Numbered from the stretch's first letter, positions 36,187 to 45,714 are shown. The stretch: DNA of 64,000 bases from Pseudoalteromonas luteoviolacea (GCF_021654285.1 NZ_JAKFZS010000009.1:182537-246536), one strand, 5' to 3'. Numbers and translations: made by a program. The notes: generated by a model not told the origin, from the sequence alone.

Positions 36187-36207
36187 GAAAAGCATTGCGC
36201 TTTTCCT
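36185..36207 (+). terminator. intra-operon hairpin between bmp2 and bmp3
   Basis: A perfect 9-bp stem (36185–36193 with 36199–36207), ATTGC loop and a TTT tail, beginning within the bmp2 stop codon and 20 bp before bmp3. It resembles a weak terminator, or a processing site that would set the ratio of bmp1–2 to bmp3–4 messages. Confidence 0.5.
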
Positions 36208-36226
36208 TTTAAGGGAAGGATTGATT

Positions 36227-37369
36227 ATGAACTTTGAGTGGAATGAGGATCAGCTCGAGTTATTTGAGCATGCACTGAGCTTTGCTAAGGACTTAGATTT
36301 TTCTAAGTTGCCGCAAGGCGAGTTTCCGATGGAAGCGTGGCGTGCTCTTGGCGAATTTGGTTATTTTGGATTACCAATAGATGCTAAATACTCACCAGCT
36401 GGTAGTGGCTTTGATATTTTAACAACTGTCAAAGTCTTAGAAGGTTTAGGTCAAGGATGTACGGACACAGGTATTTTATTTGCCGGTGCAGCACATACCT
36501 TTGCCTGTGCGATGCCCATTTATGAACATGGTAGTGAGCAACTAAAGCAAAAGTTACTGCCTTTGCTTGCCAGTGGCGAAAAGATTGCGGCAAACGCGAT
36601 ATCGGAGGCTGAAGCAGGCTCTGATATCGGTAAGTTGACAACCAAAGCTTGGCGTGACGGTGATTATTACGTTATCAAAGGCGCCAAATCTTATGTCACA
36701 AACGGCAGTGTCGCAGACTACTTTGTACTTTATGCGACCACGAATGAGAAGTTTGGTTATCTTGGCCAAACTGCGTTTGTTGTACCAGCAGATTTACCCG
36801 GTATTGATGTTGGTAACAGTTATAAAAAATTGGGCCTAAACTCAGCGCAACTTAATCAAGTTTTCTTCGACGAAGTCAAAGTGCATAAAGATTACGTACT
36901 TGGTAGTGAAGGGCAAGGCGCACGTATTTTTGCTGCCTCCATGGATTGGGAACGCTGCTGTTTATTTGCCCTGTTCATTGGCGTGATGCAAAGAGACCTT
37001 GAGCGCTGTATTGATTATGCCAATACCCGTAAACAGGGCGACAAAACAATCAGCAAATTTCAAGCTGTGTCACACCGCATTGCAGATATGGAAGTGCGCC
37101 TACAAAGCGCCAGATTGCTGCTGTACTTTGCTGCTTGGCAAAAGTCACAGAATGTTGACAACACCAAGGCTGTGGCATCAAGCAAACTAGCCATCAGTGA
37201 AGCCTTTGTGCAATCTGGTATAGATTCTATCCGTGTGCATGGTGCGCTGGGGTATTTGCAAGAAAGCGGCGTTGATTCAAGCATTCGTGACGCACTTGGA
37301 TCAGTCTTGTTTTCTGGCACCTCTGACATTCAACGTGAACTTATCTGCAATAGGTTGGGCCTGCTATGA
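36227..37369 (+). CDS. bmp3: prolyl-S-ACP dehydrogenase (acyl-CoA dehydrogenase family)
   Basis: A 380-residue flavoenzyme of the acyl-CoA dehydrogenase fold that oxidises carrier-bound prolyl to pyrrolyl-2-carboxyl, as PltE and RedW do. Seen are the N-terminal helical domain, the middle beta domain with 'ANAISEAEAGSDIGKLTTKA', and the C-terminal 'ALGYLQESGVDSSIRDALGS' and 'FSGTSDIQRELICNRLGL' flavin-contact motifs. ATG 36227 lies 6 nt after GGAAGGA. It overlaps bmp4 by 4 bp. Confidence 0.93.
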   Translation: MNFEWNEDQLELFEHALSFAKDLDFSKLPQGEFPMEAWRALGEFGYFGLPIDAKYSPAGSGFDILTTVKVLEGLGQGCTDTGILFAGAAHTFACAMPIYEHGSEQLKQKLLPLLASGEKIAANAISEAEAGSDIGKLTTKAWRDGDYYVIKGAKSYVTNGSVADYFVLYATTNEKFGYLGQTAFVVPADLPGIDVGNSYKKLGLNSAQLNQVFFDEVKVHKDYVLGSEGQGARIFAASMDWERCCLFALFIGVMQRDLERCIDYANTRKQGDKTISKFQAVSHRIADMEVRLQSARLLLYFAAWQKSQNVDNTKAVASSKLAISEAFVQSGIDSIRVHGALGYLQESGVDSSIRDALGSVLFSGTSDIQRELICNRLGLL

Positions 37370-38925
37370 ACATACTCAGTGATGCTTTACTCAAAGGTCT
37401 ATGCGTTGGTGGCGATAGTGCATTGGCTGTTGCTGACAATAAAGAGTCATATAGCTATGGCGATTTATCTCTTGCAGTGACACAAATTGCCGTACTGCTG
37501 CAAAGCAAAGGCATCAGATCTGGGGATAGAGTGGGGATCTGGGCGGACAAGTCATGTCGTGCATTGGCAGCGATGTTGGCGGTGTCTAAACTCGGTGCAG
37601 TCTATGTGCCAATTGATCCCATGAACCCGATGGTTCGAGTTGACATTATCCGCAGTGATTGTGCCATGAAAGCTCTGTTCACGACTCAGGCTAAATTGGC
37701 GCAGTACCGTGAGACGCGCGCCGAGGGTTGCCATTTTGTTGTATTTGATAGTGAGGGTGAGCTTAGTGTCCAAGCGGCACAGGCGAGTGAGCTCAATCAA
37801 GTAAGTCATTGGTGCGATGCGCTGGCGTGTCAGCCGTCAAGATTGAAAAGTGATGTCGCGCCCGCTGGAGATGATTTAGCGTATATGTTGTATACCTCTG
37901 GGTCGACGGGCGTGCCAAAAGGCGTTCGGATCAGCCATACCAATGCCCTCGCATTTATAAAATGGGTGATCGAGAAAATAAAACCCGTCGCCTCGGATCG
38001 ATTTTCGAACCATGCACCTTGGCATTTTGATTTATCGGTCTTGGACATTTATGTGGCTTTGGCAAGTGGCGCCAGTGTGCACCTTGTATCAGAGCTAGAT
38101 AGTTATGTCCCTCAGAAACTGGTTAATTTTATTGCGGAGCGTCAAATCACTATTTGGTATTCAGTACCAACTGCTTTGACCATGATGATGAATGCTGATG
38201 CACAGTTTGGGCAAAAATGTAAGCAGCTTCATACCATTATCTTTGCGGGCGAAGCGTTTGAGGTGAAGTCTCTTAAAGCGTTGCGTACCCAGTTTCCTCT
38301 GAGTGATTTATTCAACTTTTATGGCCCCACAGAAACGAATGTATGCAGTTATTACAAAGTACCAGACGTTGTGCCTGAAGAGCTACCGATTGGATACGCG
38401 GCAAGTGGGGCGCGCATTAAAATCTGCGACCAAGATGGTCATGATGCAGCACTTGGGCAGCAGGGGTTTATCACTGTGATTGGTCCCACTGTATTTGATG
38501 GTTACTGGGGTAAAGACTTACGTCAAGAAAAGGCATACAACACCGGGGATATTGGTTACATCAATGAACTGGGTGAGCTTATGTATGTTGGCCGCCAAGA
38601 TCATATGGTGAAAGTAAAGGGGTACCGAGTGCATCTTGGCGAAGTGGAACGCGCGCTTTATCAACACCAAGAAATCAAAGAGTGCTTGGTGGTGTTAGAT
38701 GAGCAGAAAAACCTCGTTGCGCACGTGGCTACCGCTGGGATTAAGCCACCGTCGTTGCTGACGTTAAAAATGCATTGTGCCAAACGATTACCAAAATATA
38801 TGTTGCCCGAGCAAATCGTGTATTGGGAAGCGCTTCCGCGCAATCGTAACGGCAAATTATCGCGTCGAAGCTTATCAGAAACCCGCCCACATCAAGCCAG
38901 TCATACGGCACAAAGTGGTGCGTAA
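37366..38925 (+). CDS. bmp4: L-prolyl-AMP ligase (adenylation enzyme)
   Basis: A 519-residue stand-alone adenylation enzyme that activates L-proline with ATP and loads it on the Bmp1 carrier domain. Core motifs: A3 'LAYMLYTSGSTGVPKGVRIS', A5 'NFYGPTETNVCSYY', A7 'YNTGDIGYI', A8 'GRQDHMVKVKGYRVHLGEVE' and A10 'NRNGKLSRR' with its catalytic Lys. Proline specificity comes from the bmp context. It is the last gene of the pyrrole half; a 110-bp gap follows before bmp5, possibly with its own promoter. Confidence 0.93.
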   Translation: MNILSDALLKGLCVGGDSALAVADNKESYSYGDLSLAVTQIAVLLQSKGIRSGDRVGIWADKSCRALAAMLAVSKLGAVYVPIDPMNPMVRVDIIRSDCAMKALFTTQAKLAQYRETRAEGCHFVVFDSEGELSVQAAQASELNQVSHWCDALACQPSRLKSDVAPAGDDLAYMLYTSGSTGVPKGVRISHTNALAFIKWVIEKIKPVASDRFSNHAPWHFDLSVLDIYVALASGASVHLVSELDSYVPQKLVNFIAERQITIWYSVPTALTMMMNADAQFGQKCKQLHTIIFAGEAFEVKSLKALRTQFPLSDLFNFYGPTETNVCSYYKVPDVVPEELPIGYAASGARIKICDQDGHDAALGQQGFITVIGPTVFDGYWGKDLRQEKAYNTGDIGYINELGELMYVGRQDHMVKVKGYRVHLGEVERALYQHQEIKECLVVLDEQKNLVAHVATAGIKPPSLLTLKMHCAKRLPKYMLPEQIVYWEALPRNRNGKLSRRSLSETRPHQASHTAQSGA

Positions 38926-39035
38926 CCTGTTTACAGCAAAGTAAACATTAACCTCGAAGTTGCAAACAGCTCAGGCACTTAGCCTCATTCATTATGGCAA
39001 CGCAATGCAACTTCTTGCTATACACGGAGAGAATT

Positions 39036-40583
39036 ATGAATAAAACCATAGCAGTGATAGGTGCTGGTTTATCTGGTATTGCCGCCGTCAAACAATTAAC
39101 CGATGGCGGTCATCAAGTAACTTGCTTTGAAAAAGCAGAAAGTTTCGGTGGGGTATTCGCAGATAAGAAAATCTACGATGATTTACACCTCACGATCTCG
39201 AATTATTTTATGGCGTACTCTGATTATGTACCCAATCACCAAAAACTAAAGTTTTGGTCTAAGAAAGAATATATCAACTACTTAGGTGAATATATCGCAC
39301 GCTTTGATATTGCAAAGCATATTCACTATGACCATGAAGTTTGTAGTGTTCAAAAACAAGGTGAAAAATGGCTGGTCACATACAAAAGGGGCGATGAGGA
39401 GCAGACGAAAGAGTTTGATATGGTCGCAGTGTGTTCTGGGCATTTTCAAAAGCCTAAGCTCCCAGAGCTGCCTGGGTTGGATATGTATCAAGGAAAGATT
39501 GAACACTCTAATGATTATCGCGATAAGCATAAATACGCCGGTAAACGTGTTTTATGTGTCGGATTAGGTGAAAGTTCGGCGGATATCACCTCGGAGATTT
39601 CACAGGTGGCACGCAAGTGTATTTTGTCACTGCGTCGATATCCAGCGGTGGCTCCGCGTTATATGGCGTTTCAAGAAGATCCTTACTTCACCATTGATAC
39701 GTCTTGGTTAACGTCGCGTATTGTGAACAAGCTGCCGCATAAATATCACGGTGGGATCACCAAAGGGATTTTTAATAAATACGTCAATAGCCGTAACGAC
39801 CATGTTCGCATTCGGGGTGAATGGCTAAAAAAATCAGGGCCTTCTCATTATCAAGCAGTCACTAAAAATGAGCGACTTTTCCGCCCGATAGCCGATGGTA
39901 AGGTTACCCCAAATATTGGTGGTATTGAGCGGTTTGAGAAAGATGCTGTGGTGTTTAAAGACGGTTCTCGTGAAGAAATTGATGCAGTTGTATTTTGTAC
40001 TGGCTATCAACTGAGTTTTCCATTTTTAGATGTCAGTATTTCCAATATGCGTGATTTATATAAACAGATGTTTATACCTGAAATGGACCATTCGTTGTCA
40101 TTCATTGGTTTTGTCAGGCCTCAACAAGGCGGCATCCCCGTCATCGCGGAGATGCAGTGTCGGTATTTATCAAAGTTGGCTAAAGGCGAGGCAAAATTGC
40201 CGACCTTATCTGAAATGCACGATGTCGTGAAGCATGACACTAAACATTGGCAAAAGGAATACAAGATAACCCCGCATGTCGCATCACTGGTGAATTACTG
40301 TCACTACATGGATTCAATGGCAAAGCTGGTTGGGTGCATGCCACAGATCCCAAGTTTATTTAAAGATCCATTGCTTCGAGTGAAGCTGCTGCATAACCCG
40401 CAATTCGCAGCCCAATACCGTCTGGATGGACCCAATAATATGACGCACACGGCAAGAGAGTTTTTGCTGAGTTTCCCCAATATTAGTTCTTGGCCAAGGA
40501 TCGTTCACTTTGAATTGGCCCTTGGAGCACAAAAGCTCCTTGCTCGTCTGCGTTTAGACGGGTTACGTGAGATCAGTAAATAA
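39036..40583 (+). CDS. bmp5: decarboxylating flavin-dependent brominase (FMO-like)
   Basis: A 515-residue single-component flavin enzyme of the flavin-containing-monooxygenase fold. FAD motif 'AVIGAGLSGIAAVKQL' opens the protein and an NADPH motif 'VLCVGLGESSADIT' follows. The FMO-type 'CSGHFQKPKLPELPG' lies between. In characterised loci it converts 4-hydroxybenzoate through 3-bromo-4-hydroxybenzoate to 2,4-dibromophenol, using NADPH and bromide without a separate reductase. ATG 39036 follows CGGAGAG; an in-frame ATG at 38994 is less likely. It heads the phenol half of the locus. Confidence 0.94.
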   Translation: MNKTIAVIGAGLSGIAAVKQLTDGGHQVTCFEKAESFGGVFADKKIYDDLHLTISNYFMAYSDYVPNHQKLKFWSKKEYINYLGEYIARFDIAKHIHYDHEVCSVQKQGEKWLVTYKRGDEEQTKEFDMVAVCSGHFQKPKLPELPGLDMYQGKIEHSNDYRDKHKYAGKRVLCVGLGESSADITSEISQVARKCILSLRRYPAVAPRYMAFQEDPYFTIDTSWLTSRIVNKLPHKYHGGITKGIFNKYVNSRNDHVRIRGEWLKKSGPSHYQAVTKNERLFRPIADGKVTPNIGGIERFEKDAVVFKDGSREEIDAVVFCTGYQLSFPFLDVSISNMRDLYKQMFIPEMDHSLSFIGFVRPQQGGIPVIAEMQCRYLSKLAKGEAKLPTLSEMHDVVKHDTKHWQKEYKITPHVASLVNYCHYMDSMAKLVGCMPQIPSLFKDPLLRVKLLHNPQFAAQYRLDGPNNMTHTAREFLLSFPNISSWPRIVHFELALGAQKLLARLRLDGLREISK

Positions 40584-40601
40584 TTAGTGCGAGGAAAGGA
40601 C

Positions 40602-41210
40602 ATGATCCGATTGTCAGATGAGTGCTTATGCAATTTAGACGAGCGTCTAAATACACAAGCCTACAACATAAACAACCTGAGTTATCTGCAAAGAATTATC
40701 CTAGGCACAGATGGCACGGTAACCCAGTTATTAGAGAGCATCGTTGGGGAGAAGATTGTCGTCGATAAGTTACTAGAGGCGGATATCGCAGTATTACCTC
40801 ATGAGGAAGAGATGCATTGCCAAAGAAGGGTGATCACCCTTAATGGGAAGAAAACGGGCTTGCCTTATTTGTATGCAGACTCTTTGGTTTATCACGGCAA
40901 TATGAATGTGAACTTTTCTCGTGCATTAACCCAAACACGCATTCCCATCGGTAAGGCATGGGAAAAGTTTCAAATTGAAACATATAAAACGCTACTTTCT
41001 TGGGGCTTTGAATACGCAAACGAGCTTTCTCAGCACTTTGCTATTGAACCTCATGATCTTGTCTTGTATCGCACGTATTTAGTGTATTCGCAAGGCAAGA
41101 AGATTTTTCGCATTACCGAGAAGTTTCCCCTTGCTTGGTATATGCAATCAGAGCAGTTCGACAACCAATTTGCGTCAGCAGAACTATCAACTTTAGTCAG
41201 TGGGATTTGA
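40602..41210 (+). CDS. bmp6: chorismate lyase (chorismate pyruvate-lyase)
   Basis: A 202-residue UbiC-like enzyme that splits chorismate into 4-hydroxybenzoate and pyruvate, supplying the substrate of Bmp5. The central 'TQTRIPIGKAWEKFQIETYK' with its Arg and the C-terminal 'RITEKFPLAWYM' (Glu-Lys-Phe-Pro) are typical of the UbiC/DUF98 group. ATG 40602 follows GAGGAAAGGA; a GTG at 40587 is less likely. It starts 18 bp after bmp5 and ends 3 bp before bmp7. A dedicated copy frees the pathway from the ubiquinone supply. Confidence 0.92.
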   Translation: MIRLSDECLCNLDERLNTQAYNINNLSYLQRIILGTDGTVTQLLESIVGEKIVVDKLLEADIAVLPHEEEMHCQRRVITLNGKKTGLPYLYADSLVYHGNMNVNFSRALTQTRIPIGKAWEKFQIETYKTLLSWGFEYANELSQHFAIEPHDLVLYRTYLVYSQGKKIFRITEKFPLAWYMQSEQFDNQFASAELSTLVSGI

Positions 41211-41213
41211 CCA

Positions 41214-42689
41214 ATGAAAAACACCGATACAGCAGAAGCTTTACCACAAAGTAAGTTAAATATAGATGAGTTAACACCAACAATTCCTCATATCGCGTTT
41301 GATAGTGAGGATGGACAGACGTTTTTCTGGGGTGAGGACTTTCACCTTATTATTGAATCCTTGTCTAAAAAATACGGCGACATTTATTCTGTGGAGACAG
41401 CCAAAGGGCCTATAGTGGCGCTCAATGGCTATCAATATATTCGAGAGGCGCTAGTGGCACAGAACGATGTGTTTAACGTGCGCGCAGATTACGATATACT
41501 GCAAATCGCCCCACAAAAACATTTCCTAGAATTAGAAGCGGGTGAGCAATGGCAAGTGCATAGAAAAGTATTTGCAAATGCCATGCGCGAGTACTTCTCC
41601 ACTCGTTGGGATCAAATAGAAACTTGGATGACCACGGAGGTCAATGACATAGCCGAGGCGTGGAAAGCACAAGGTGGTATTGCTTTTGACCCAAATAGGG
41701 AAGTGTCGCTAAAACTTGCTAGCTTCTTACACAAAGTTATGTTTGATGACCGTTTTGGTGAGTTTGAAGTAAATATTTTTGATGAGAAGAGTTTAAGTTG
41801 GTTGCCTAATGGCTTTATCAATAGTACTCGTCATGAACTGATGCCAAAGGACTTGCAAGCGCAGTATTACGATCAATATGGTGATGCAATTGAAAAGTTT
41901 AGCTCTAACCTGAACGGACTTGATCAGTACGTCTCGTTCAATGTCAATCGACGCAAAGAGGATTATGTAGCAGGTGAATATCGCGATTTATGTGATTATC
42001 TATTTGCTGCAAATGCCAGTGTTGATGATGCAACTAAGGCTGCCCTTAATATTGGTGAAAAGGAAATTGTTGTTGGTTCATTGACTCAGGTTGCTGGCGC
42101 TGGTGGCGGTGTCGGCGCGTTTGCGATGCGTTGGGCGCTACTTTATTTGGCTGCATATCCGGAATACCAAGCGCGGGTACAAAAAGAATTAGACGAAGTA
42201 GTAGGGCGTGATGAGGTGCCATTAAATAAGCACAAAGCTGATTTACCTTATACACAGGCTTTTATTGCTGAAGTTCTGCGCCATTGTTCGATCACGTCGA
42301 TGCCGGCTGCGAATTATGCAACCAGTAAAGATACGTTATTAGATGGTTATTTTATTCCTGAAGGTACACCGTTAGTGATTAATAACTACAGTATTACACG
42401 TGATGAAACATTGTGGGAAAACCCAGATGAGTTTGTGCCTGAGCGCTTTTTAGATGACAACGGTGAATTGAGTAAAAAGCAGCAAGGTAAGGCATTTCCA
42501 TTTGGGTTAGGCCAGCGACGTTGTTTAGGTGAGCATTTCGGAAAGTATATTATCCATACTTTGTTTGCTCAGTTGGCTCACAAATTTGAGTTTTCAATTC
42601 CGAAGAGCAAAAAGGCAAACCTAAAAGCAATTTCAGGGGTATTTTTAGTACCAGAAGAAGTAGAGATAAAAGCGAAAGCTAGGTTTTAA
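41214..42689 (+). CDS. bmp7: cytochrome P450, bromophenol/bromopyrrole coupling enzyme
   Basis: A 491-residue class I-type P450 without a membrane anchor. The heme loop is '[16 protein letters not shown]' with axial Cys437, and the K-helix ExxR is 'AEVLRHC'. In known loci it joins two phenolic or phenol/pyrrole units by biradical C–C or C–O coupling, giving polybrominated biphenyls, diphenyl ethers and pentabromopseudilin. The I-helix reads Ala294-Gly-Ala-Gly-Gly-Gly299, without the Thr of the usual AGxxT, consistent with coupling rather than hydroxylation. Bmp9/Bmp10 should donate electrons. A strong terminator follows. Confidence 0.94.
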   Translation: MKNTDTAEALPQSKLNIDELTPTIPHIAFDSEDGQTFFWGEDFHLIIESLSKKYGDIYSVETAKGPIVALNGYQYIREALVAQNDVFNVRADYDILQIAPQKHFLELEAGEQWQVHRKVFANAMREYFSTRWDQIETWMTTEVNDIAEAWKAQGGIAFDPNREVSLKLASFLHKVMFDDRFGEFEVNIFDEKSLSWLPNGFINSTRHELMPKDLQAQYYDQYGDAIEKFSSNLNGLDQYVSFNVNRRKEDYVAGEYRDLCDYLFAANASVDDATKAALNIGEKEIVVGSLTQVAGAGGGVGAFAMRWALLYLAAYPEYQARVQKELDEVVGRDEVPLNKHKADLPYTQAFIAEVLRHCSITSMPAANYATSKDTLLDGYFIPEGTPLVINNYSITRDETLWENPDEFVPERFLDDNGELSKKQQGKAFPFGLGQRRCLGEHFGKYIIHTLFAQLAHKFEFSIPKSKKANLKAISGVFLVPEEVEIKAKARF

Positions 42690-42697
42690 GTCGATTG

Positions 42698-42725
42698 AAA
42701 ACCACCATTTTATGGTGGTTTTTTT
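42698..42725 (+). terminator. intrinsic terminator after bmp7
   Basis: An 11-bp stem (AAAACCACCAT with ATGGTGGTTTT), short TTT loop, and T-run on the plus strand. It marks the right end of the bmp1–7 transcript. Confidence 0.9.
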
Positions 42726-43293
42726 ATGTTGTTTTATCAATTCGTCCAGTTGTGAGTGAGTAATTGCTGTTATCTTGATTTACAACACTGTTCATAAATA
42801 TAGATTTATCCAAAAGCCTACTATTATACACCTTTTGGAAGTTCTAACGTTTAGTAGAAGGTGTTTCAAAATAAGCCTCTTAAAAATCAATTTCACGAAT
42901 AATGAGTGGTGTTTTGTGTCGTTTTTTTCATCGGAAATAATACTTGCATTGGTTATATACTCAATTTTTTTTCGTCAGGAGTTGTTAGTATGTTGCGGTT
43001 AGCGTGAGATTGTGTATTGCAGATAGCTTTTAACATGAAAAATTCAGTTTATTAAAAAGCACATAAATCGATAATATAGGGCGCATTACTCTTTTTTAAG
43101 GCAGATTTTATAAAGTACAAAGAGCCTATCTTTATTTGTATACGCTTTACATGTACCTTAAATTGTTACAGTGTTTGCTTGAATATTTCCAAGAACGTCT
43201 TGTATTTATTCCAAGATTGCCCTCTTTTCTTGATAAGAATAATGCAATTCAAAGGGGGTTTTAGTAGTTGAGCTTAGAATTAAAGGAATTTCC
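42726..43293. other. AT-rich gap between the bmp terminator and the RiPP-like precursor
   Basis: No supported gene on either strand. A 75-codon frame at 42775–43002 has poor codon use and no ribosome site. The right end should contain the promoter of the precursor-peptide gene; a short CTTG…CAAG inverted repeat near 43199–43215 is the only local structure noted. Confidence 0.6.
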
Positions 43294-43491
43294 ATGAAGC
43301 TAAATATAAAAAAATCAAAACTAAAGACACTTTCAAATGATAATTCGTCATTACCAAGTAAAGCAACTAAAGCTATTGCAGGTGGTGGTATTTGGGTATC
43401 GTTGTATAACGAGTGTAATGTAACTTTAACTGATGCGACAAAGTGCTTTACTCAAAATATCACTGACTGTACAAGTAACTACTGTGGTTAA
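43294..43491 (+). CDS. orphan RiPP precursor-like peptide (lanthipeptide-type leader)
   Basis: A 65-residue peptide with clear architecture. The basic leader 'MKLNIKKSKLKTLSND' resembles the KLxxKK-type leaders of class I lanthipeptide-like precursors. A Ser/Lys/Ala stretch leads to 'AGGGG'-like Gly30–Gly32, a typical double-Gly cleavage site. The 33-residue core after it holds four Cys (41, 51, 59, 64) and eight Ser/Thr, with Thr spaced before Cys as needed for lanthionine rings; disulfides are an alternative. A good AAAGGA site lies 6 nt upstream and a terminator follows. No LanB/LanC/LanM, protease or transporter gene is nearby, so any modifying enzyme must act in trans. Function is inferred only. 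Confidence 0.6.
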   Translation: MKLNIKKSKLKTLSNDNSSLPSKATKAIAGGGIWVSLYNECNVTLTDATKCFTQNITDCTSNYCG

Positions 43492-43507
43492 ATAGTTTAA
43501 GTATGTT

Positions 43508-43531
43508 AAGGCCAGTGTTAGCTGGCTTTTT
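43508..43531 (+). terminator. terminator after the precursor-peptide gene
   Basis: GCCAG/CTGGC stem, TGTTAG loop and TTTTT tail, 20 bp past the stop codon. It isolates the peptide as its own transcript. Confidence 0.75.
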
Positions 43532-43624
43532 GATAATAAGCGCATTTCTTACTAGTCTTTATTCCATGAACTTTTATTTCCTACACCTTAACTACATAAA
43601 TATTTCGATAATAATGAGGTATGT

Positions 43625-43834
43625 ATGAGAAACACGTTTTTAATTAGTCGTCTTGTTACGCCTTTTGGAATTTTTCGGGTGTCTGGGCATTACGATAATA
43701 AAAAGGATCTAGAGATAATAAATTTAGATGTTATGGGTACAGATGGGTGGGTGTTATTTAATAAAGATTTTGATAAGAAAGAAGAACTATATTTACATAT
43801 TAAAGAGTTTTTATCGACTAACGACGAGTTTTAG
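43625..43834 (+). CDS. small hypothetical protein next to the RiPP-like precursor
   Basis: A 69-residue protein preceded by a GAGG site 5 nt from the ATG. It has a beta-rich first half ('FGIFRVSGHYDNKKDLEIIN') and an acidic helical end ('DFDKKEELYLHIKEFLSTND'). There is no signal peptide or membrane segment. I recognise no family. It lies 133 bp after the precursor peptide, behind a terminator, so co-transcription is doubtful. A partner or immunity role is only a guess. Confidence 0.55.
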   Translation: MRNTFLISRLVTPFGIFRVSGHYDNKKDLEIINLDVMGTDGWVLFNKDFDKKEELYLHIKEFLSTNDEF

Positions 43835-43948
43835 GCTTAGCGTTAATCATAAGTATAAATTAAATATATTAAGAATAATTGGAATTATGACTATTCCTCG
43901 TTCGATGCCAGGTGAATTTTTACCTGACATCAGAAGGTCAATGTCGCC

Positions 43949-45256
43949 TTAGTTTAATTTGGCCACTGTATTTACAATACTATCAATCTGTTGATTAATT
44001 TCGTTTATGGTCGTGTTTAGCTCTCCAATAAGAACGACACCTGAGCTGACCTGCTCAGCACTTTTTCTCATAGAATCCGACACTTCTTCTGAATGCGTAA
44101 GGTTTGCCTTAACAACATCGGCAATTTCAGTCGTTGAACTACTGGTTCTAGCGGCAAGTTGACGTACTTCGTCGGCAACAACAGCAAACCCTCTCCCTTG
44201 CTCACCCGCACGAGCTGCTTCAATGGCTGCATTGAGCGCCAGTAAATTAGTTTGCTCTGCAATGGCGCTGATAGTAGATACAATATTACTGATTTGGTCT
44301 GACTGTTTGTTCAAAGCCTCTATTTTTGTCAATGCTATACTCATGTCATCGCTCAATGTTTGCATGAGATCAATTACACCCGTGACAGACTCTGAGCCTG
44401 TTTGAGCTGCTTTATCCGCCAAGCTTGAGGCATGACCCACATCCTCCTGCGTTTGGCGTGTCCCGACAATGCGTTCTGTGATATCGGATGCAAATTTAGT
44501 CACCTTGATGACTTTGCCGTTTTTATCGATAATAGGGTTATAGCTGGCTTCAAGCCATAACTCGTTACCCAGTTTATTTTTTCTTTCAACTTGACCGCTA
44601 AAATAATGACCAGCAGCTAATTGGTTCCAAAGTGCAGTGTAGTCTCGAGACTGAACGATATGTTCTGGGCAAAACAGACTATGGTGTTGACCTTTGATTT
44701 CGTCTAAGCGGTAACCTGTTGCCGCCAAGAAATTATCGTTGGCACTGAGCACATTACCTGATGTATCAAATTCGATAACAGCCATAGAACGGTACAGTGC
44801 GTCAATCAGGTTTTGTTGAGATACAGCTGTGTGTTCACGCTTAGTGACATCAGAAGCAAATTTGATGATCTTGACTAATTGGCCATCGATATTGAAAACA
44901 GGGTTGTAGCTGGCCTCAAGCCAAAGTTGTTTTCCAGAGCGAGTAAAGCGTTCTATGGTGCCAGAGAAAAAATCGCCTCGATTTAGGTTTTGCCAAAGAT
45001 GTTGGTAATCCGCCGAGCTAGTATATTGCCTATCACAAAAAATACGATGATGTTTACCAATTAACTCATCTAATTCGTACTCCATTACTTTGAGAAAGTT
45101 ATCATTTGCTGTAATGATTTTTCCATCGGGGGTGAACTCAATGATAGCGGTAGAGCGCCCTACAGATGCTAGCGTCTGCTCAAATGCTTGTTTCTCGCCC
45201 ATAACTTGATCTAGCGATTGCTGCAGTGCTTTTCTTTCTTTGCCAAAACTAAACAT
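43949..45256 (-). CDS. cytoplasmic PAS–PAS methyl-accepting chemotaxis protein
   Basis: A 435-residue soluble chemoreceptor: a short N-terminal coiled coil, two PAS domains (about 30–140 and 150–262) that are near-duplicates, and a methyl-accepting signalling domain (about 280–435). Each PAS contains '[13 protein letters not shown]'-like and '[13 protein letters not shown]'-like segments. The signalling domain has the highly conserved hairpin '[20 protein letters not shown]'. The PAS repeats resemble the heme/flavin-containing Aer2/BdlA types. No transmembrane helix is present, so it should sense an internal signal such as oxygen or redox state. It stands alone. Confidence 0.9.
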   Translation of the reverse strand: MFSFGKERKALQQSLDQVMGEKQAFEQTLASVGRSTAIIEFTPDGKIITANDNFLKVMEYELDELIGKHHRIFCDRQYTSSADYQHLWQNLNRGDFFSGTIERFTRSGKQLWLEASYNPVFNIDGQLVKIIKFASDVTKREHTAVSQQNLIDALYRSMAVIEFDTSGNVLSANDNFLAATGYRLDEIKGQHHSLFCPEHIVQSRDYTALWNQLAAGHYFSGQVERKNKLGNELWLEASYNPIIDKNGKVIKVTKFASDITERIVGTRQTQEDVGHASSLADKAAQTGSESVTGVIDLMQTLSDDMSIALTKIEALNKQSDQISNIVSTISAIAEQTNLLALNAAIEAARAGEQGRGFAVVADEVRQLAARTSSSTTEIADVVKANLTHSEEVSDSMRKSAEQVSSGVVLIGELNTTINEINQQIDSIVNTVAKLN

Positions 45257-45714
45257 TGATGTTCAAAACCCTCAAGGCGATTATTTAGGATTGTCGAATT
45301 ATTGTTATGTGCAAGCGAAAGTCAATGAGTATGTTTAAATATCATAAATTAGTATGTATTTTGTACCTTTTATGGTTTAAGTAAGTCTATAATTTCCATA
45401 AAAAACAATGGTTTGTTTATTTATTGATATTGTTTGAATTAGATTGCTTTTATGTCACCAAAGAAAGCTTCTAGCGCTTTAAGATGTTGCTTTTTGTGTA
45501 TTTTATTGAACGAATGGATGAGTTTTAAACAAAGTGTATTTTAATATTATTAGTGCTGTAGCGCTGTGTATACTTTGCTCAAGCAATAGAGGCCCACAAT
45601 TCAATGGAGTGGACTAGTACCTTAAATTTTTTTAGATGCGTGATATTGTTGAAAGTAGTACAAGATAAGTGGTAAACATGCTTAGCAAATAAAAATAATA
45701 ATTTGGAGTATATG
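45257..45714. other. AT-rich intergenic region
   Basis: No supported gene. It separates the divergent chemoreceptor and NTF2-like genes and should hold both promoters. I see no distinctive repeat. Confidence 0.55.

Noticed and set aside
42775..43002. 75-codon frame in the gap after bmp7
   Set aside because: No ribosome site, unusual composition and no family resemblance; the AT-rich gap gives such frames by chance.
43728..43952. 74-codon frame overlapping the small companion gene
   Set aside because: It lies in another frame of a better-supported gene that has a GAGG site and normal codon use.
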